A DNA stretch of 64,000 nucleotides from DATDAW01 sp036525185 (GCA_036525185.1 DATDAW010000015.1:45648-109647); one strand, 5' to 3'. Numbered from the stretch's first letter, positions 9,692 through 18,953 are shown. Translations and numbers: made by a program. The notes: generated by a model not told the origin, from the sequence alone.

Positions 9692-10996
9692 TTAGCGGCC
9701 GATGCTGTGGTACGTAAAGCCCAGTTCGCGCATCGTTTCCGGATCAAAGAGATTGCGTCCGTCGAAGATGAGCGGGGTATGCATTTTAGCTTTCACCGCA
9801 TCGAAATCGACGTTGAGGAATTCCTTCCATTCCGTTGCGAGGATGAGCGCCTCGGCGTCCACCACCGCGGCGAGCGGCGACGGAGCGATGGTGACTTTCG
9901 CTGGATCGATGAGTTTCCATTCGACGGCTTTTTCGGCGCCTTTGGGATCGTAGGCGGTCACCTGCGCGCCTTCGGCGACGAGCTTGTTGATCAGCTCAAT
10001 CGGGACAGAGCTGCGAACGTCGTCCGTATCGGGTTTGAAGGTCATGCCCCAGACGGCGATTTTCTTGTCCTTCAGCACCCAGAGAGCGCTTCGGACTTTG
10101 TCCAGGAATCGAGTGAGCTGGGTGGCGTTGATGCGTTCGACTTCCTCGAGGAGGGTGAACGGGACGCCGAGCTGCTTCGAGATCGCGATGAAGGCTTTGA
10201 CGTCCTTCGGAAAACAGCTGCCGCCATAGCCGAGACCGGCGTTGAGGAAGTTGCGTCCGATGCGTTTGTCGGTGCCGATGCCGTCAGCAACCATCTCGAC
10301 ATCCGCGCCGGAAGCTTCGCAGATAGCGGAAATGGCGTTGATGTAGCTGATTTTGAGCGAGAGAAAGCTGTTGGCTGCGTGTTTGATCAGTTCAGCGCTG
10401 GCGATATCCGTAACCAAAATTGGCGCCTGGAACGGCTCATAAACCTGTTTCATGAGGTCCGTTGCGCGCTGGTCGCCGCTACCGATGACGACACGGTCGG
10501 GATTCATCAAATCTGGCACGGCGCAGCCTTCGCGGAGGAATTCCGGATTCGAGACGACCGCGAAGTCGGACGTTTTGTTATAGCGTTTGATGGTATCAGC
10601 CACTTTTTCGCCGGTTTTGACAGGAACGGTCGATTTGTCGACAACGACGCGAAACTGGCCGGGTTTCAGGACGCCTGCGATCTCCCGGGCGACGCGTTCG
10701 ATGAAAGTAAGATCCACGCTACCGTCAACTTGTGGCGGCGTTGGCACGGCGATGAAGACGACCTGCGAATTATCTACGCCATCTTCGATGGAATTTGTAA
10801 AACGGAGACGCTTTGCAGCGACGTTGCGAGTCACCAATTCTTCGAGGCCGGGTTCGTAGATTGGAATTTTGCCGGCCTGCAGCATATCCACTTTGCGTTG
10901 ATCGTTATCCACACAGACGACGCGATGACCGACTTCAGCGAAGCAGGCACCTGAGACGAGGCCGACGTAACCAGAACCAATGATGCAGAGATCCAT
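9692..10996 (-). CDS. ugd: UDP-glucose 6-dehydrogenase
   Basis: Cytosolic enzyme that oxidises UDP-glucose to UDP-glucuronate with two NAD+, supplying uronic acids for polysaccharides. The N-terminal Rossmann motif is GSGYVGLVSGACFAEVGHRV. The catalytic cysteine is in GYGGSCFPKDVKAF, about residue 260. The C-terminal UDP-binding domain carries WGMTFKPDTDDVRSS. 434 residues is normal. It is monocistronic by appearance: a good intrinsic terminator follows and a 99-base gap separates it from the end of the lptD-like gene on the same strand. The other sugar genes of the window lie about 50 kb away. Confidence 0.95.
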   Translation of the reverse strand: MDLCIIGSGYVGLVSGACFAEVGHRVVCVDNDQRKVDMLQAGKIPIYEPGLEELVTRNVAAKRLRFTNSIEDGVDNSQVVFIAVPTPPQVDGSVDLTFIERVAREIAGVLKPGQFRVVVDKSTVPVKTGEKVADTIKRYNKTSDFAVVSNPEFLREGCAVPDLMNPDRVVIGSGDQRATDLMKQVYEPFQAPILVTDIASAELIKHAANSFLSLKISYINAISAICEASGADVEMVADGIGTDKRIGRNFLNAGLGYGGSCFPKDVKAFIAISKQLGVPFTLLEEVERINATQLTRFLDKVRSALWVLKDKKIAVWGMTFKPDTDDVRSSVPIELINKLVAEGAQVTAYDPKGAEKAVEWKLIDPAKVTIAPSPLAAVVDAEALILATEWKEFLNVDFDAVKAKMHTPLIFDGRNLFDPETMRELGFTYHSIGR

Positions 10997-11095
10997 GTTT
11001 GTTTTAAGTTTGGTGGTGTGTTGTTTGGTGCGTTTTTTGTAAGTTCAGCGGAAGGTTGTTAAAGCACTGACCGATTGTGTCTGTCGATGCAATTC

Positions 11096-13345
11096 CTAAT
11101 TGCTTCCCTGTCCGGACGCGCTCGGATCGAAGTTTAGGTTGAGATCGAGGTTTGGCACATCTTTTAATGTCAAGCTGAGATAAAAACCAAATTCTTGATG
11201 TGTGCCACCGTTGTCTCGGATGATCGCGGAGACCGTGGCGACCCATGCGGTGAGGTCGCGGTGGACGGAGTAACGCTGGCTCTGCCATGTGGAATCCTCA
11301 AATTCATATTCTTCGGCTGCACTGACGGCCCAGTTTTCGTCAATCTGATAATACACACCCAAATTGACTAGGCTGCTGTCCTGGATTCCAGGATTGTTTT
11401 CGATGTAGCGATGGCTAACGGTGAAAGAGAGATCCCTGGATGTCATGAAAGCGAGGCTTGAGTTCACCTCCGTAAAGCCCTCGTCGAAAACGGGAAATTG
11501 GGAATCCAACGTAAAAGTCACCCATGGCACGGGCCAGAAACGGAAGCGATTGAAAAGATTGGAGTAATCCGTGGGGTCGTACGGGTTGTCGTAATTGATG
11601 TTGAAATAGGTATCCAGTTCCATCCAGACGAGGGTCTGGTCGTCGCGTTTGGTGAGTAATCGATTGCGGAGGCCGAGGCGCAGAATGGTTGCCTGCTCGA
11701 TGGAGTCAAGCGCAATGAATTCCGGAAACTCGAACATTGGGAGCTGCGTGGAAGGGATGAAAGTATCGATCTGATAAAGTTCCTGGGTCGTCAAAGACGG
11801 CTCTGAGGTGTAAGAGAGATTTGTGTACGGTTGGATGACGTGTTTCAGCCCGTCGAGACCGAGAAAACGCGATTGAACATTGTTCCATGCGCGCGAGAGC
11901 TTGAACGATGCCTCCAGGCCAAGGTCGTAAACGGTCCTCCAGCCCGGATCGTTGTCGGTCGTCGGATCAGAAAAGGAAGAGTTGGTCCGGTCGTAATAAG
12001 TTGCTCGGAAACCGGCGCGTGGAACGATGGAAAGCCAGCCGAAATACGTATTTGCAAAGCTCAGCTGATGAAACGTGTCGAAGCGTCCGGTCTCCAATTT
12101 CTCAAGTCCGCTGGTGTCCGCAAACGCTTCAGCGAGATACCCGCCGCTGGTGGATCCTTCGTAGAAAATTGGCAGACCGAAAAGTGGCGTTCGGGTGATG
12201 TCGAGCGACACATCGGGCAAACGCTCGACGGTTTCCTGAAATTGGTTTAGCTGTGCCCGGGCGAGCCCGGTGAGCGTCCAGTTTTCTGCCCGATACACGG
12301 TCGAAAACACGTTGTCCGGCTGTGGGTTCAGCGAATTTTCAACCGGATAAAAGTCTTCCAAAAAGAGACTGTCGCTGAGAATCGTGCTGTCGACCATTGC
12401 CGACCAGTCCTCCGTCAAATACATCTTGGATTTCCAACTCAACCGGTAACGGTCTGTCGGAACGGGAGGACGCGAAAGCGAGGTGGTATTGGTGTCGGTG
12501 GCGCTGTCGCTGAGGAAATATGTGACGATTTGTCCCCAACTTTTTGTGTCGCCCTTGCCAAACGTATAATTCAAATCGAGACCTGCCGCAGGGCCACGAT
12601 CGAAGCGGTAATCCAAGTGGGCCGTTCCCGTCATCCAATCCGTAATCGGGAAGGTGTACGTGCTCAACACGAAAACGCCCCATTTGCTCGAGTAACCCGG
12701 CATGATCAGGAACGAATTCGTTTCGTCCAGCGATTGGTACAGGTACGGGAGCCAGAAAAGCGGAGTCTGGCCCACGAAAAGCGTCACATTGCTGAACACG
12801 ATCCGGTCATCCGGATAAATGCGCACCGTCCTCGCGCGGATACGGAAATCGGGTTTGGAAGAGTCGTGCGTAGTAAAGAAGCCATTCTTCACGCCGTAAC
12901 CGCCAGGAATCGTATACAGGTTTTCGCCTTGGAAACGATACGGAAGCGACGCGCCGAGGAAATCGGAAGCGCGCAGGTTCTTGGTGTCCAAGTTGTAGAG
13001 TGCGCTTTCACCGCTGAATACGAGTGCTCCCTGGTAAATCTTCACGTGACCTTTGAGCAGGACGTCCTTCGTATCGGGATTGTATTGGGCGTAATCGCAG
13101 TAAATTGTAGAATCTTTACTATAAATAATGACGTTCCCCTCGGCGATTCCGACGCCTCCCTCAAATCGAAAATCCGAATCGGAAGTAATCTCGACCGGCG
13201 CGTCGGCCACCTTTGGCGTCTGGCCTAGGGACGAAGACGCCAGCAAGAACGCCTCTAGGGCCAAAGCAGCAAAGCATGGGAACCATGTCGGAAATCTCAC
13301 AATAAGGAAGGAAGGCGGAACATGGGACAAAGTTCCTGCGGGCAT
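11096..13345 (-). CDS. lptD: LptD-like LPS-assembly outer-membrane protein
   Basis: Outer-membrane beta-barrel that inserts lipopolysaccharide with LptE. An N-terminal hydrophobic stretch (FAALALEAFLLASSSLGQ) is a probable signal peptide. Then comes an OstA/LptA-like domain (GGVGIAEGNVIIYSKDSTIYCDYAQY..., KGHVKIYQG) followed by the LptD domain with FFWLPY-like segment FWLPYLYQS and many alternating aromatic strands up to the last residues. 749 residues is normal. The chosen ATG gives a long n-region; a GTG at about residue 15 would give a tidier signal peptide, and an upstream GTG would overlap the divergent phosphofructokinase gene. The presence of LptD shows a diderm cell with LPS. Confidence 0.85.
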   Translation of the reverse strand: MPAGTLSHVPPSFLIVRFPTWFPCFAALALEAFLLASSSLGQTPKVADAPVEITSDSDFRFEGGVGIAEGNVIIYSKDSTIYCDYAQYNPDTKDVLLKGHVKIYQGALVFSGESALYNLDTKNLRASDFLGASLPYRFQGENLYTIPGGYGVKNGFFTTHDSSKPDFRIRARTVRIYPDDRIVFSNVTLFVGQTPLFWLPYLYQSLDETNSFLIMPGYSSKWGVFVLSTYTFPITDWMTGTAHLDYRFDRGPAAGLDLNYTFGKGDTKSWGQIVTYFLSDSATDTNTTSLSRPPVPTDRYRLSWKSKMYLTEDWSAMVDSTILSDSLFLEDFYPVENSLNPQPDNVFSTVYRAENWTLTGLARAQLNQFQETVERLPDVSLDITRTPLFGLPIFYEGSTSGGYLAEAFADTSGLEKLETGRFDTFHQLSFANTYFGWLSIVPRAGFRATYYDRTNSSFSDPTTDNDPGWRTVYDLGLEASFKLSRAWNNVQSRFLGLDGLKHVIQPYTNLSYTSEPSLTTQELYQIDTFIPSTQLPMFEFPEFIALDSIEQATILRLGLRNRLLTKRDDQTLVWMELDTYFNINYDNPYDPTDYSNLFNRFRFWPVPWVTFTLDSQFPVFDEGFTEVNSSLAFMTSRDLSFTVSHRYIENNPGIQDSSLVNLGVYYQIDENWAVSAAEEYEFEDSTWQSQRYSVHRDLTAWVATVSAIIRDNGGTHQEFGFYLSLTLKDVPNLDLNLNFDPSASGQGSN

Positions 13346-13446
13346 TGCAAGGCAATAGGTGCGTGGAATTCTCGGAACATAACAATCCGACGACAACACT
13401 CAAAAATGGTGGTCATTTCGCCGCATTTGAGGCACAACGCCCAGGA

Positions 13447-14736
13447 ATGGAAACGACAATCAAATCGCATGGTCCTGGAGAGTTTCTTTCACCCCTCCAC
13501 CATCTAGGCGGCACCTTTAAAACGGACACGGATCGGGTTCTTTACGATCACAAACTGGCTGCGCTTAACGAGATTATCGGTTCCGGAAAGGAGCCTGTGA
13601 CCTTCGAAGTCGCAGGCCCGCGTGAAAAGCTTTATTTCAACGCGCCAAAAGTCACCGCTGGCATTGTTACCTGCGGCGGGCTTTGTCCTGGCATTAACGA
13701 TATTATTCGCGGCGTCGTCATGCAGCTTTACAATCACTATGGCGTCACTCGTGTTTACGGTTTTCGATACGGATACGAAGGGCTCGTCCCAAAATACGGT
13801 CACACACCGCTCGTTTTACGGCCGGATTCTGTCGCCACCATTCATCGCTTCGGCGGCAGCATTTTGGGTATGTCGCGTGGACCCCAGAATATTGGCGAAA
13901 TGGTGGATCACCTGGAGGAAATGAATGTCGACATGCTCTTCGTCATCGGCGGCGATGGAACGCTCCGCGGTGCGGGCGAAATCGCTGCCGAAACCGAGCG
14001 GCGCGGGCTGAAAAAAGCCATCATCGGCATTCCGAAAACGATCGACAACGACATCATGTACCTCGACAAGAGTTTCGGCTTCGAGACCGCGTTTGCCGAA
14101 GCGGTGCAGGCAGTCAATTGCGCCCATACCGAGTCGATGGGTGCAATGAACGGTGTCGGCCTTGTCAAGCTGATGGGGCGTGATTCGGGTTTTATCGCCT
14201 GCTTTGCGGCTCTTGCGGGGAATCAGGTCGATTACGTGCTGATTCCTGAGGTGCCTTTCCAGCTGGATGGGCAGCGCGGACTGCTCGAATCGCTGCGTTA
14301 CCGACTGGCAAAACGCAAACAGGCCGTCATTGTCGTCGCGGAAGGCGCTGGCCAGGATCTGTTGAAAGCCGAAGACGGCGTCGATGCGAGCGGCAACAAA
14401 CGATACGGGGACGTCGGCTTTTTTCTCAAGGACCGGATCGCAGCGTTTTTCAAAGAGCGCCGGACGGAGTTGAATCTTAAATACATCGACCCGAGTTACA
14501 CCATTCGTAGCGTCCCGGCCAACCCTCAGGACAACGTGTACTGTTCCCAGCTGGCGCAGCACTCCGTTCACGCGGCAATGGCCGGCAAGACCAGCATGCT
14601 CGTGGGCCGTTGGCATGGAACGTTTGTCAACCTGCCGCTGTCGCTGGTTACGCACGGTCGTCGCAAGGTCAGTCCCCAAGGCGGACTCTGGCACGCTGTC
14701 CTCGAATCGACAGGGCAACCGACCCGGCTGTATTAG
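13447..14736 (+). CDS. pfkA: 6-phosphofructokinase, plant/trypanosome-like group (G/K active-site signature)
   Basis: Phosphorylates fructose-6-phosphate in glycolysis. It shows GGLCPGIN (phosphate loop), IGGDGTLRGA, GIPKTIDND, GFETAFAEAVQAV and KLMGRDSGFIA. In the family, the residue after GGD and the residue before TIDND suggest the donor: PPi enzymes usually have GGDD plus K, bacterial ATP enzymes GGDG plus G. Here it is GGDG plus K, as in plant and trypanosome ATP enzymes, so ATP is the likelier donor although automatic pipelines often call this type PPi-dependent. The start METTIKSHG was chosen because upstream residues look non-homologous and run into the divergent lptD gene. 429 residues. 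Confidence 0.88.
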   Translation: METTIKSHGPGEFLSPLHHLGGTFKTDTDRVLYDHKLAALNEIIGSGKEPVTFEVAGPREKLYFNAPKVTAGIVTCGGLCPGINDIIRGVVMQLYNHYGVTRVYGFRYGYEGLVPKYGHTPLVLRPDSVATIHRFGGSILGMSRGPQNIGEMVDHLEEMNVDMLFVIGGDGTLRGAGEIAAETERRGLKKAIIGIPKTIDNDIMYLDKSFGFETAFAEAVQAVNCAHTESMGAMNGVGLVKLMGRDSGFIACFAALAGNQVDYVLIPEVPFQLDGQRGLLESLRYRLAKRKQAVIVVAEGAGQDLLKAEDGVDASGNKRYGDVGFFLKDRIAAFFKERRTELNLKYIDPSYTIRSVPANPQDNVYCSQLAQHSVHAAMAGKTSMLVGRWHGTFVNLPLSLVTHGRRKVSPQGGLWHAVLESTGQPTRLY

Positions 14737-14809
14737 ATTGGAGATCCCGAATCCGGGAATCGGAACGATTTTCGGGTTTAATGTCTCGAATCCGGGCATA
14801 TCTTCGAGC

Positions 14810-15016
14810 ATGAAACTTAACGCCATCCTCGAGGCGCTCCCCCTCCTTTCCTACGAAGAGCGCCGCGAGATAAGCCATCGGCTGCTCGAGCTCGAAGCTG
14901 CGGACAAGAGCCTAGCCTCACATTACGCGCTCGGGCGATCCGGACTCACGTTTTTCGAATCCGCGCAGCAACCCGAGGACGCTCCAGCCGCCCTCCGCCC
15001 GGATCCGCCCCGCTGA
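14810..15016 (+). CDS. Small antitoxin-like protein
   Basis: 68 residues beginning MKLNAILEALPLLSYEERREI, an LxxLxxLSxEERxEIxxRLxELE helix pattern common in small verrucomicrobial and cyanobacterial antitoxin-like proteins; the C-terminal half is proline-rich. No PIN or RelE-type toxin lies next to it. It is 73 bases after the phosphofructokinase stop, and the spacer holds two copies of CGAATCCGGG. I cannot name the family with certainty. It could be an orphan antitoxin or a small regulator. Confidence 0.55.
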   Translation: MKLNAILEALPLLSYEERREISHRLLELEAADKSLASHYALGRSGLTFFESAQQPEDAPAALRPDPPR

Positions 15017-15101
15017 GAGCGATCTGGTTTTTACCCGGCTGTATTTGGAGATGCCGATAAGTATTGCGGAAAATTTCGCAAGGACATAAGTAAAATCGAA
15101 G

Positions 15102-16016
15102 ATGAACCATCTTCTTCGACTCCTGCTTGTTGGCCTTATCTGCATAGGGGCCGCTCCGGTTTTTGCGGCTGAAACGGGAACAAATCCAGACGTTCCAAAG
15201 GCGAAAATCGCCATTATTGGCGGCACATACCTCAATGACATCCTCTTAGACTCCGGATTGCTCAAGAAGAAGTTCACGATCGAAACCAAAGTTGGGACAT
15301 CGCCCACCATCCACTACGGCGAGTCGGACGGCGTTCCGTTCTACTATGTCCATGGCCATGGTGAAGGAAAATGGCTTCCCACCTGGGTTGCCCTTCATGA
15401 TCTGGGTGTAAAGGAGGCGGTCGGCGGAGCCACGGCGGGAGGAATTAACACATTGATGACCACGTATGATTTCGTGGTTCCGGACGACTTGATCGATTTC
15501 AACACGGACCGCCCGAAAATGATTCCGCCAGGCACGCTGAGCGAAACAGGAATCATTCTCGCTAGGTTAACGCCTCCGATGGACCCTCTCATTCGCGACA
15601 TTCTCATCGAGGAAACGCGGAAAATCATCCGCGCGGACCGCGCATTTGACGATATTAACATTCATGAAAAAGGCGTTATCATTCAGGCCGCCGGCGGACG
15701 TTTTGAAACAGCCGCGGAGATCCATTATTTCAGGCAAATCGGAGGCGATCTTGTAACCATGAGCGTGGGTAGCGAAATATCCTATGCGCGACAGGCCGGT
15801 GTTAACTACGCATGCCTGGTCATTATTTCGAATCCAGCGGAAGGAATCGCGCCATGGTCCTTCGATTCGCTGCCGAAGGTTTATGAGCGTTTGAATCCCG
15901 TCAGCCTGGCGGTTCTCCGGGCTGCGCTCCCGCGTTTGGCCGAACTTCCCGCCGAGGGCCGCGTCGGTGACGGATTGCGCATTCATCCGGAAATGACTTC
16001 AAAACCCAAGAAGTAG
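15102..16016 (+). CDS. Exported MTAP/purine nucleoside phosphorylase-family protein
   Basis: 304 residues with a clear signal peptide (LLRLLLVGLICIGAAPVFA, cleavage after AFA-like VFA near residue 22). The mature part follows the MTAP/PNP fold: AIIGGTYLNDILL (phosphate loop), YYVHGHGEGKWLPTWVALHDLG, GGATAGGINTL...DFVVPDDLIDF, and near the C-terminus MSVGSEISYARQAGVNYACLVIISNPAEGI, matching the GMTxxPEVxLAREA...YAxG region of methylthioadenosine phosphorylase. Family members are normally cytosolic. An exported one could salvage nucleosides in the periplasm or bind rather than cleave them. No nucleoside transporter lies beside it. The gene appears to be monocistronic. Confidence 0.75.
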   Translation: MNHLLRLLLVGLICIGAAPVFAAETGTNPDVPKAKIAIIGGTYLNDILLDSGLLKKKFTIETKVGTSPTIHYGESDGVPFYYVHGHGEGKWLPTWVALHDLGVKEAVGGATAGGINTLMTTYDFVVPDDLIDFNTDRPKMIPPGTLSETGIILARLTPPMDPLIRDILIEETRKIIRADRAFDDINIHEKGVIIQAAGGRFETAAEIHYFRQIGGDLVTMSVGSEISYARQAGVNYACLVIISNPAEGIAPWSFDSLPKVYERLNPVSLAVLRAALPRLAELPAEGRVGDGLRIHPEMTSKPKK

Positions 16017-16057
16017 CGGCGGAGAAGCGGCATTGACCGTGTGGGGCATCCCGCTGT

Positions 16058-17083
16058 ATGGTCGCGCCGATGATAGTGCGTCCCAGAATGCAGGATATTG
16101 CTGACGAAACCGGTCTGGGAAAAGCCACTGTGTCTCTGGCGCTGCGCGATGATCCTCGGATCCGACCCGAAACCCGCCGCCGCGTAAAGGCCGTCGCCGA
16201 ACGCTTGGGTTACGTCGCCGATCCGACGGTGGCGTCGATGATGACCCAGCTGCGCGTGACGCGCGGCCCGAGAAAAAATCTGCAGCCGCCGCTGGCGTTT
16301 GTGCATTCGCATCCGACGGACGCCCTGCCGATCAGCCTGCGGCGCTTGTGGGCGGGCGCGAACAGGCGTGCGAAAGAACTCGGCTTTGAAACTGAAATTT
16401 TTCCACTCCATGCACCAGGCGTTTCCGCTGCCCAGCGTTTGCAGGATTTCGAGAGCCGCGGCATCCGGGGCATTCTTTGGGGCGCGGGTTGCCCGGAAGA
16501 TTTGGGGAGCGGAGAAAATGCGGTCCTTTGGGAGCCCTTTGCCCATGTGACGATGGGGCAGCGCATTTCGCTTCCCCGCTTGCATTTCGCCGGCAACGAC
16601 TATCACGGGACCGTTTTTATGGCGATGAGCGAGATGTTGCGACTGGGTTATCAACGTCTCGGGCTTGCCATTTCGAAGAATACGGACCGCAGCACGGATC
16701 TTCGTTTCGGCGGCGGCTTTTGGGCCGGGGCGAAAGCGTTGCTGGCTGCAGAAAACTGCATCCCACCTTTGTATGTCACCAGTCCAGACGCATTTCTAGC
16801 CTGGTTTCGAACGAATCAGCCGGATGCGATTGTGACCACAGATGAAAACGTGCTTCAATGGCTCACGGGTGAACCGCAGGGCACGGAGATCGGCTTCGCA
16901 CACCTCGACTGGCATCCGGGATTAACCAATTGGGCGGGGATCGATCAACGTCACGAGATCGCTGGCGCGTCTGCCGTCGATATGTTGGTCGAGCAGATTC
17001 ACCACAACAAACGCGGTGTTCCGCCGGTGCAGCTTTCCACACTTATCAGTGGAAAATGGATGGTGGGCGGCAGTCGAATATAG
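16058..17083 (+). CDS. LacI-family transcriptional regulator
   Basis: 341 residues. The N-terminal helix-turn-helix RMQDIADETGLGKATVSLALRDDPRI and hinge helix segment RRRVKAVAERLGYVADPTVASMM are typical of LacI/GalR. The rest is the periplasmic-binding-like sugar-sensing domain with FAGNDYHGTVFMAMSEMLRLGY and DAIVTTDENVLQWL. The variant YVADPTVASMM (no classical PN hinge) is frequent in Verrucomicrobiota and Planctomycetes. It starts 41 bases after the phosphorylase-family gene on the same strand; no sugar operon lies close, so the target is unknown. The second in-frame ATG four codons on could also be the start. Confidence 0.88.
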   Translation: MVAPMIVRPRMQDIADETGLGKATVSLALRDDPRIRPETRRRVKAVAERLGYVADPTVASMMTQLRVTRGPRKNLQPPLAFVHSHPTDALPISLRRLWAGANRRAKELGFETEIFPLHAPGVSAAQRLQDFESRGIRGILWGAGCPEDLGSGENAVLWEPFAHVTMGQRISLPRLHFAGNDYHGTVFMAMSEMLRLGYQRLGLAISKNTDRSTDLRFGGGFWAGAKALLAAENCIPPLYVTSPDAFLAWFRTNQPDAIVTTDENVLQWLTGEPQGTEIGFAHLDWHPGLTNWAGIDQRHEIAGASAVDMLVEQIHHNKRGVPPVQLSTLISGKWMVGGSRI

Positions 17084-17207
17084 ATCCATCACCCGAAGGT
17101 TGGTCCCGCCTGAGGAATGGAAATCCATACCGATGAGGAGGGAACAGCGGCCGTTTTTGCCGGCCGTGCTCACGAGGAAGAAAACTTTTTCTCAATTCAC
17201 ACCGTAT

Positions 17208-17822
17208 TCAATCGCCGGTTCTGAGGGCAATCATACGTGCTATAACCAGAAAGGTTAGACTCTCAGCCGGATCATGAGGCCGCGGAACGACGCGGATCAG
17301 GACGGAGCCTGTTCGCAGTTCGTTCGAATGAAAAATTGCATTTGCTTCGGCCGCGTCGCCCTCTTTCAAGGCGCGAACCAGCCGCATGATTGCTTGTATT
17401 TCGGCTTGGGGCCGATCGTCCGAATCGAGATAGGACGCCGTGAGAGTGCCGCCCTGACATCCGGACCACTCAGAAAACCGGGGATTTGCCCACAAAAGAA
17501 GGCTATCCGCGTCAACAACTGCCAAAAAATCGGCATTGGTCACGCCCAATGCCGCCAGTTTTTCTTCCGGAATGTTCGGTGGGAACAGCCTCTCCTGGAT
17601 CCTTCGCCAGACGACTGGGGGTGGGTGCTGGAGTATTCGCGACCCGTCCGCGAGCTCCGCCGCGCTTGTATTGTAGAGATTGGTTGTGCGCTTTAGAAGC
17701 GCTGCGTTTCGTTCGAGCGAAGACTCGAATTCGTTGCGTTCCGGTTCGGCAAGAGTTCCTGCCGTGTGAAGTAATGCTATTTCGTGTTTAGTACGTACCT
17801 TGGTGGGAGATGTGCTTTTCAT
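17208..17822 (-). CDS. Soluble PAS-domain protein with anti-sigma-like N-terminus
   Basis: 204 residues. Residues about 10-40 (EIALLHTAGTLAEPERNEFES) resemble the start of RskA-type anti-sigma factors. Residues about 95-200 form a PAS fold (DFLAVVDADSLLLWANPRFSEWSG...). There is no zinc ligand set HxxxCxxC, no transmembrane helix and no histidine kinase or GGDEF output. The ATG was chosen because CAGGAAAC stands directly before it as a ribosome-binding site. It is divergent from the DNA methyltransferase and convergent with the LacI gene. A sensory switch acting on a sigma factor is a guess. Confidence 0.6.
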   Translation of the reverse strand: MKSTSPTKVRTKHEIALLHTAGTLAEPERNEFESSLERNAALLKRTTNLYNTSAAELADGSRILQHPPPVVWRRIQERLFPPNIPEEKLAALGVTNADFLAVVDADSLLLWANPRFSEWSGCQGGTLTASYLDSDDRPQAEIQAIMRLVRALKEGDAAEANAIFHSNELRTGSVLIRVVPRPHDPAESLTFLVIARMIALRTGD

Positions 17823-17983
17823 GTTTCCTGCCACAATGTGCTTGCCCCGGAGGCAACCGGTTATACCGGCCGCTTCCAGAATTCGTTTCGTGAGGGGCCT
17901 ATCAGACAATTCGATGCAGTTCGCCGTGCGGATTCACAAAATTTGCTGACAATTTCACGTTCGCCCCTCAAATTGCCCCGTCA

Positions 17984-18832
17984 ATGATGCCCGAAGCCGC
18001 CGCCATTCGTCCCGAGAAACGCACGTGGCTCGATCTCCGCCACGGCGATTGTTTGGAAGGAATGAAAACCTTGGGGGCAGAGTCTGTGGATCTTGTGGTG
18101 ACGTCGCCGCCTTACAATCTGGGGATTGGCTACCGCAGCTATGATGACACATGCTCCCGCGAGGAGTATCTGGCGTGGTGTGTTCAATGGCTCGGGGAAA
18201 TTCGCCGGGTGCTGAAGCCGGATGGATCGTTTTTTTTAAATGTTGCGGGCTCGGGGACGAATCCGATGTTTCCGTGGGAGATCCTCGGCGTGGCCGCGAA
18301 GGTGTTCGTGCTCCAGAATACGTTCCATTGGATCAAATCCATTACGGTACGGGACAAGCAGTTGGGAGAGATTTCGGTCGGGCATTTCAAACCGATCAAT
18401 TCGAAGCGATTCGTGAACGACTGCCACGAGTTCATTTTTCATTTAACACACAGCGGGGAAGTGTCCTTGGATCGGCTGGCCCTGGGCGTGGTTTACGCCG
18501 ACAAATCGAACATTGCGCGTTGGGGGCACACGGGCGGGCGCGACAGACGCTGCCGCGGAAACAACTGGTTTATTCCGTATGAAACCATCCGCAGCCGCAA
18601 ATGTGAACGCCCCCATCCGGCGACTTTCCCGGTGGCGCTCGCCGAGAACTGCTTCCTTTTGCATGGGCACGGCGCCGAAACGGTGATGATGGACCCGTTC
18701 CTGGGCCTCGGCGCCTCCGCCGTTGCGGCTCAGAATCTGGGCGCCAAACGATTCATTGGTTTTGAAATTGATGATTTATATCTAGCTGAAGCCAAAGCGC
18801 GGCTGAATCCGGAACCGTCGCTTTTTACATGA
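17984..18832 (+). CDS. Orphan beta-class DNA methyltransferase (N6-adenine or N4-cytosine)
   Basis: 282 residues. The catalytic motif TSPPYNLGIGY comes first and the SAM-binding motif DPFLGLGASAVAAQNLGAKRFIGFEID comes at the C-terminus, the beta-class order seen in CcrM/HinfI-type enzymes. SPPY favours N4-cytosine methylation but is also found in N6-adenine enzymes. The conserved RPHPATFPVAL-type segment (PHPATFPVALAENC) is present. No restriction endonuclease lies on either side, so it is a solitary methylase, perhaps for regulation or protection. Two ATGs in tandem begin the gene. It lies 161 bases from the divergent PAS gene. Confidence 0.88.
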   Translation: MMPEAAAIRPEKRTWLDLRHGDCLEGMKTLGAESVDLVVTSPPYNLGIGYRSYDDTCSREEYLAWCVQWLGEIRRVLKPDGSFFLNVAGSGTNPMFPWEILGVAAKVFVLQNTFHWIKSITVRDKQLGEISVGHFKPINSKRFVNDCHEFIFHLTHSGEVSLDRLALGVVYADKSNIARWGHTGGRDRRCRGNNWFIPYETIRSRKCERPHPATFPVALAENCFLLHGHGAETVMMDPFLGLGASAVAAQNLGAKRFIGFEIDDLYLAEAKARLNPEPSLFT

Positions 18833-18953
18833 GTTTATTGTTTAAATTTCATCACCACACCGAGGCGCCTAGGAGATTGGGAGGATTCAAACACCTTCCT
18901 TTTACCTTGGTGCCTTCGGGTCTGGGCGGATCATCCCTGGTTAGCCTCCACGC

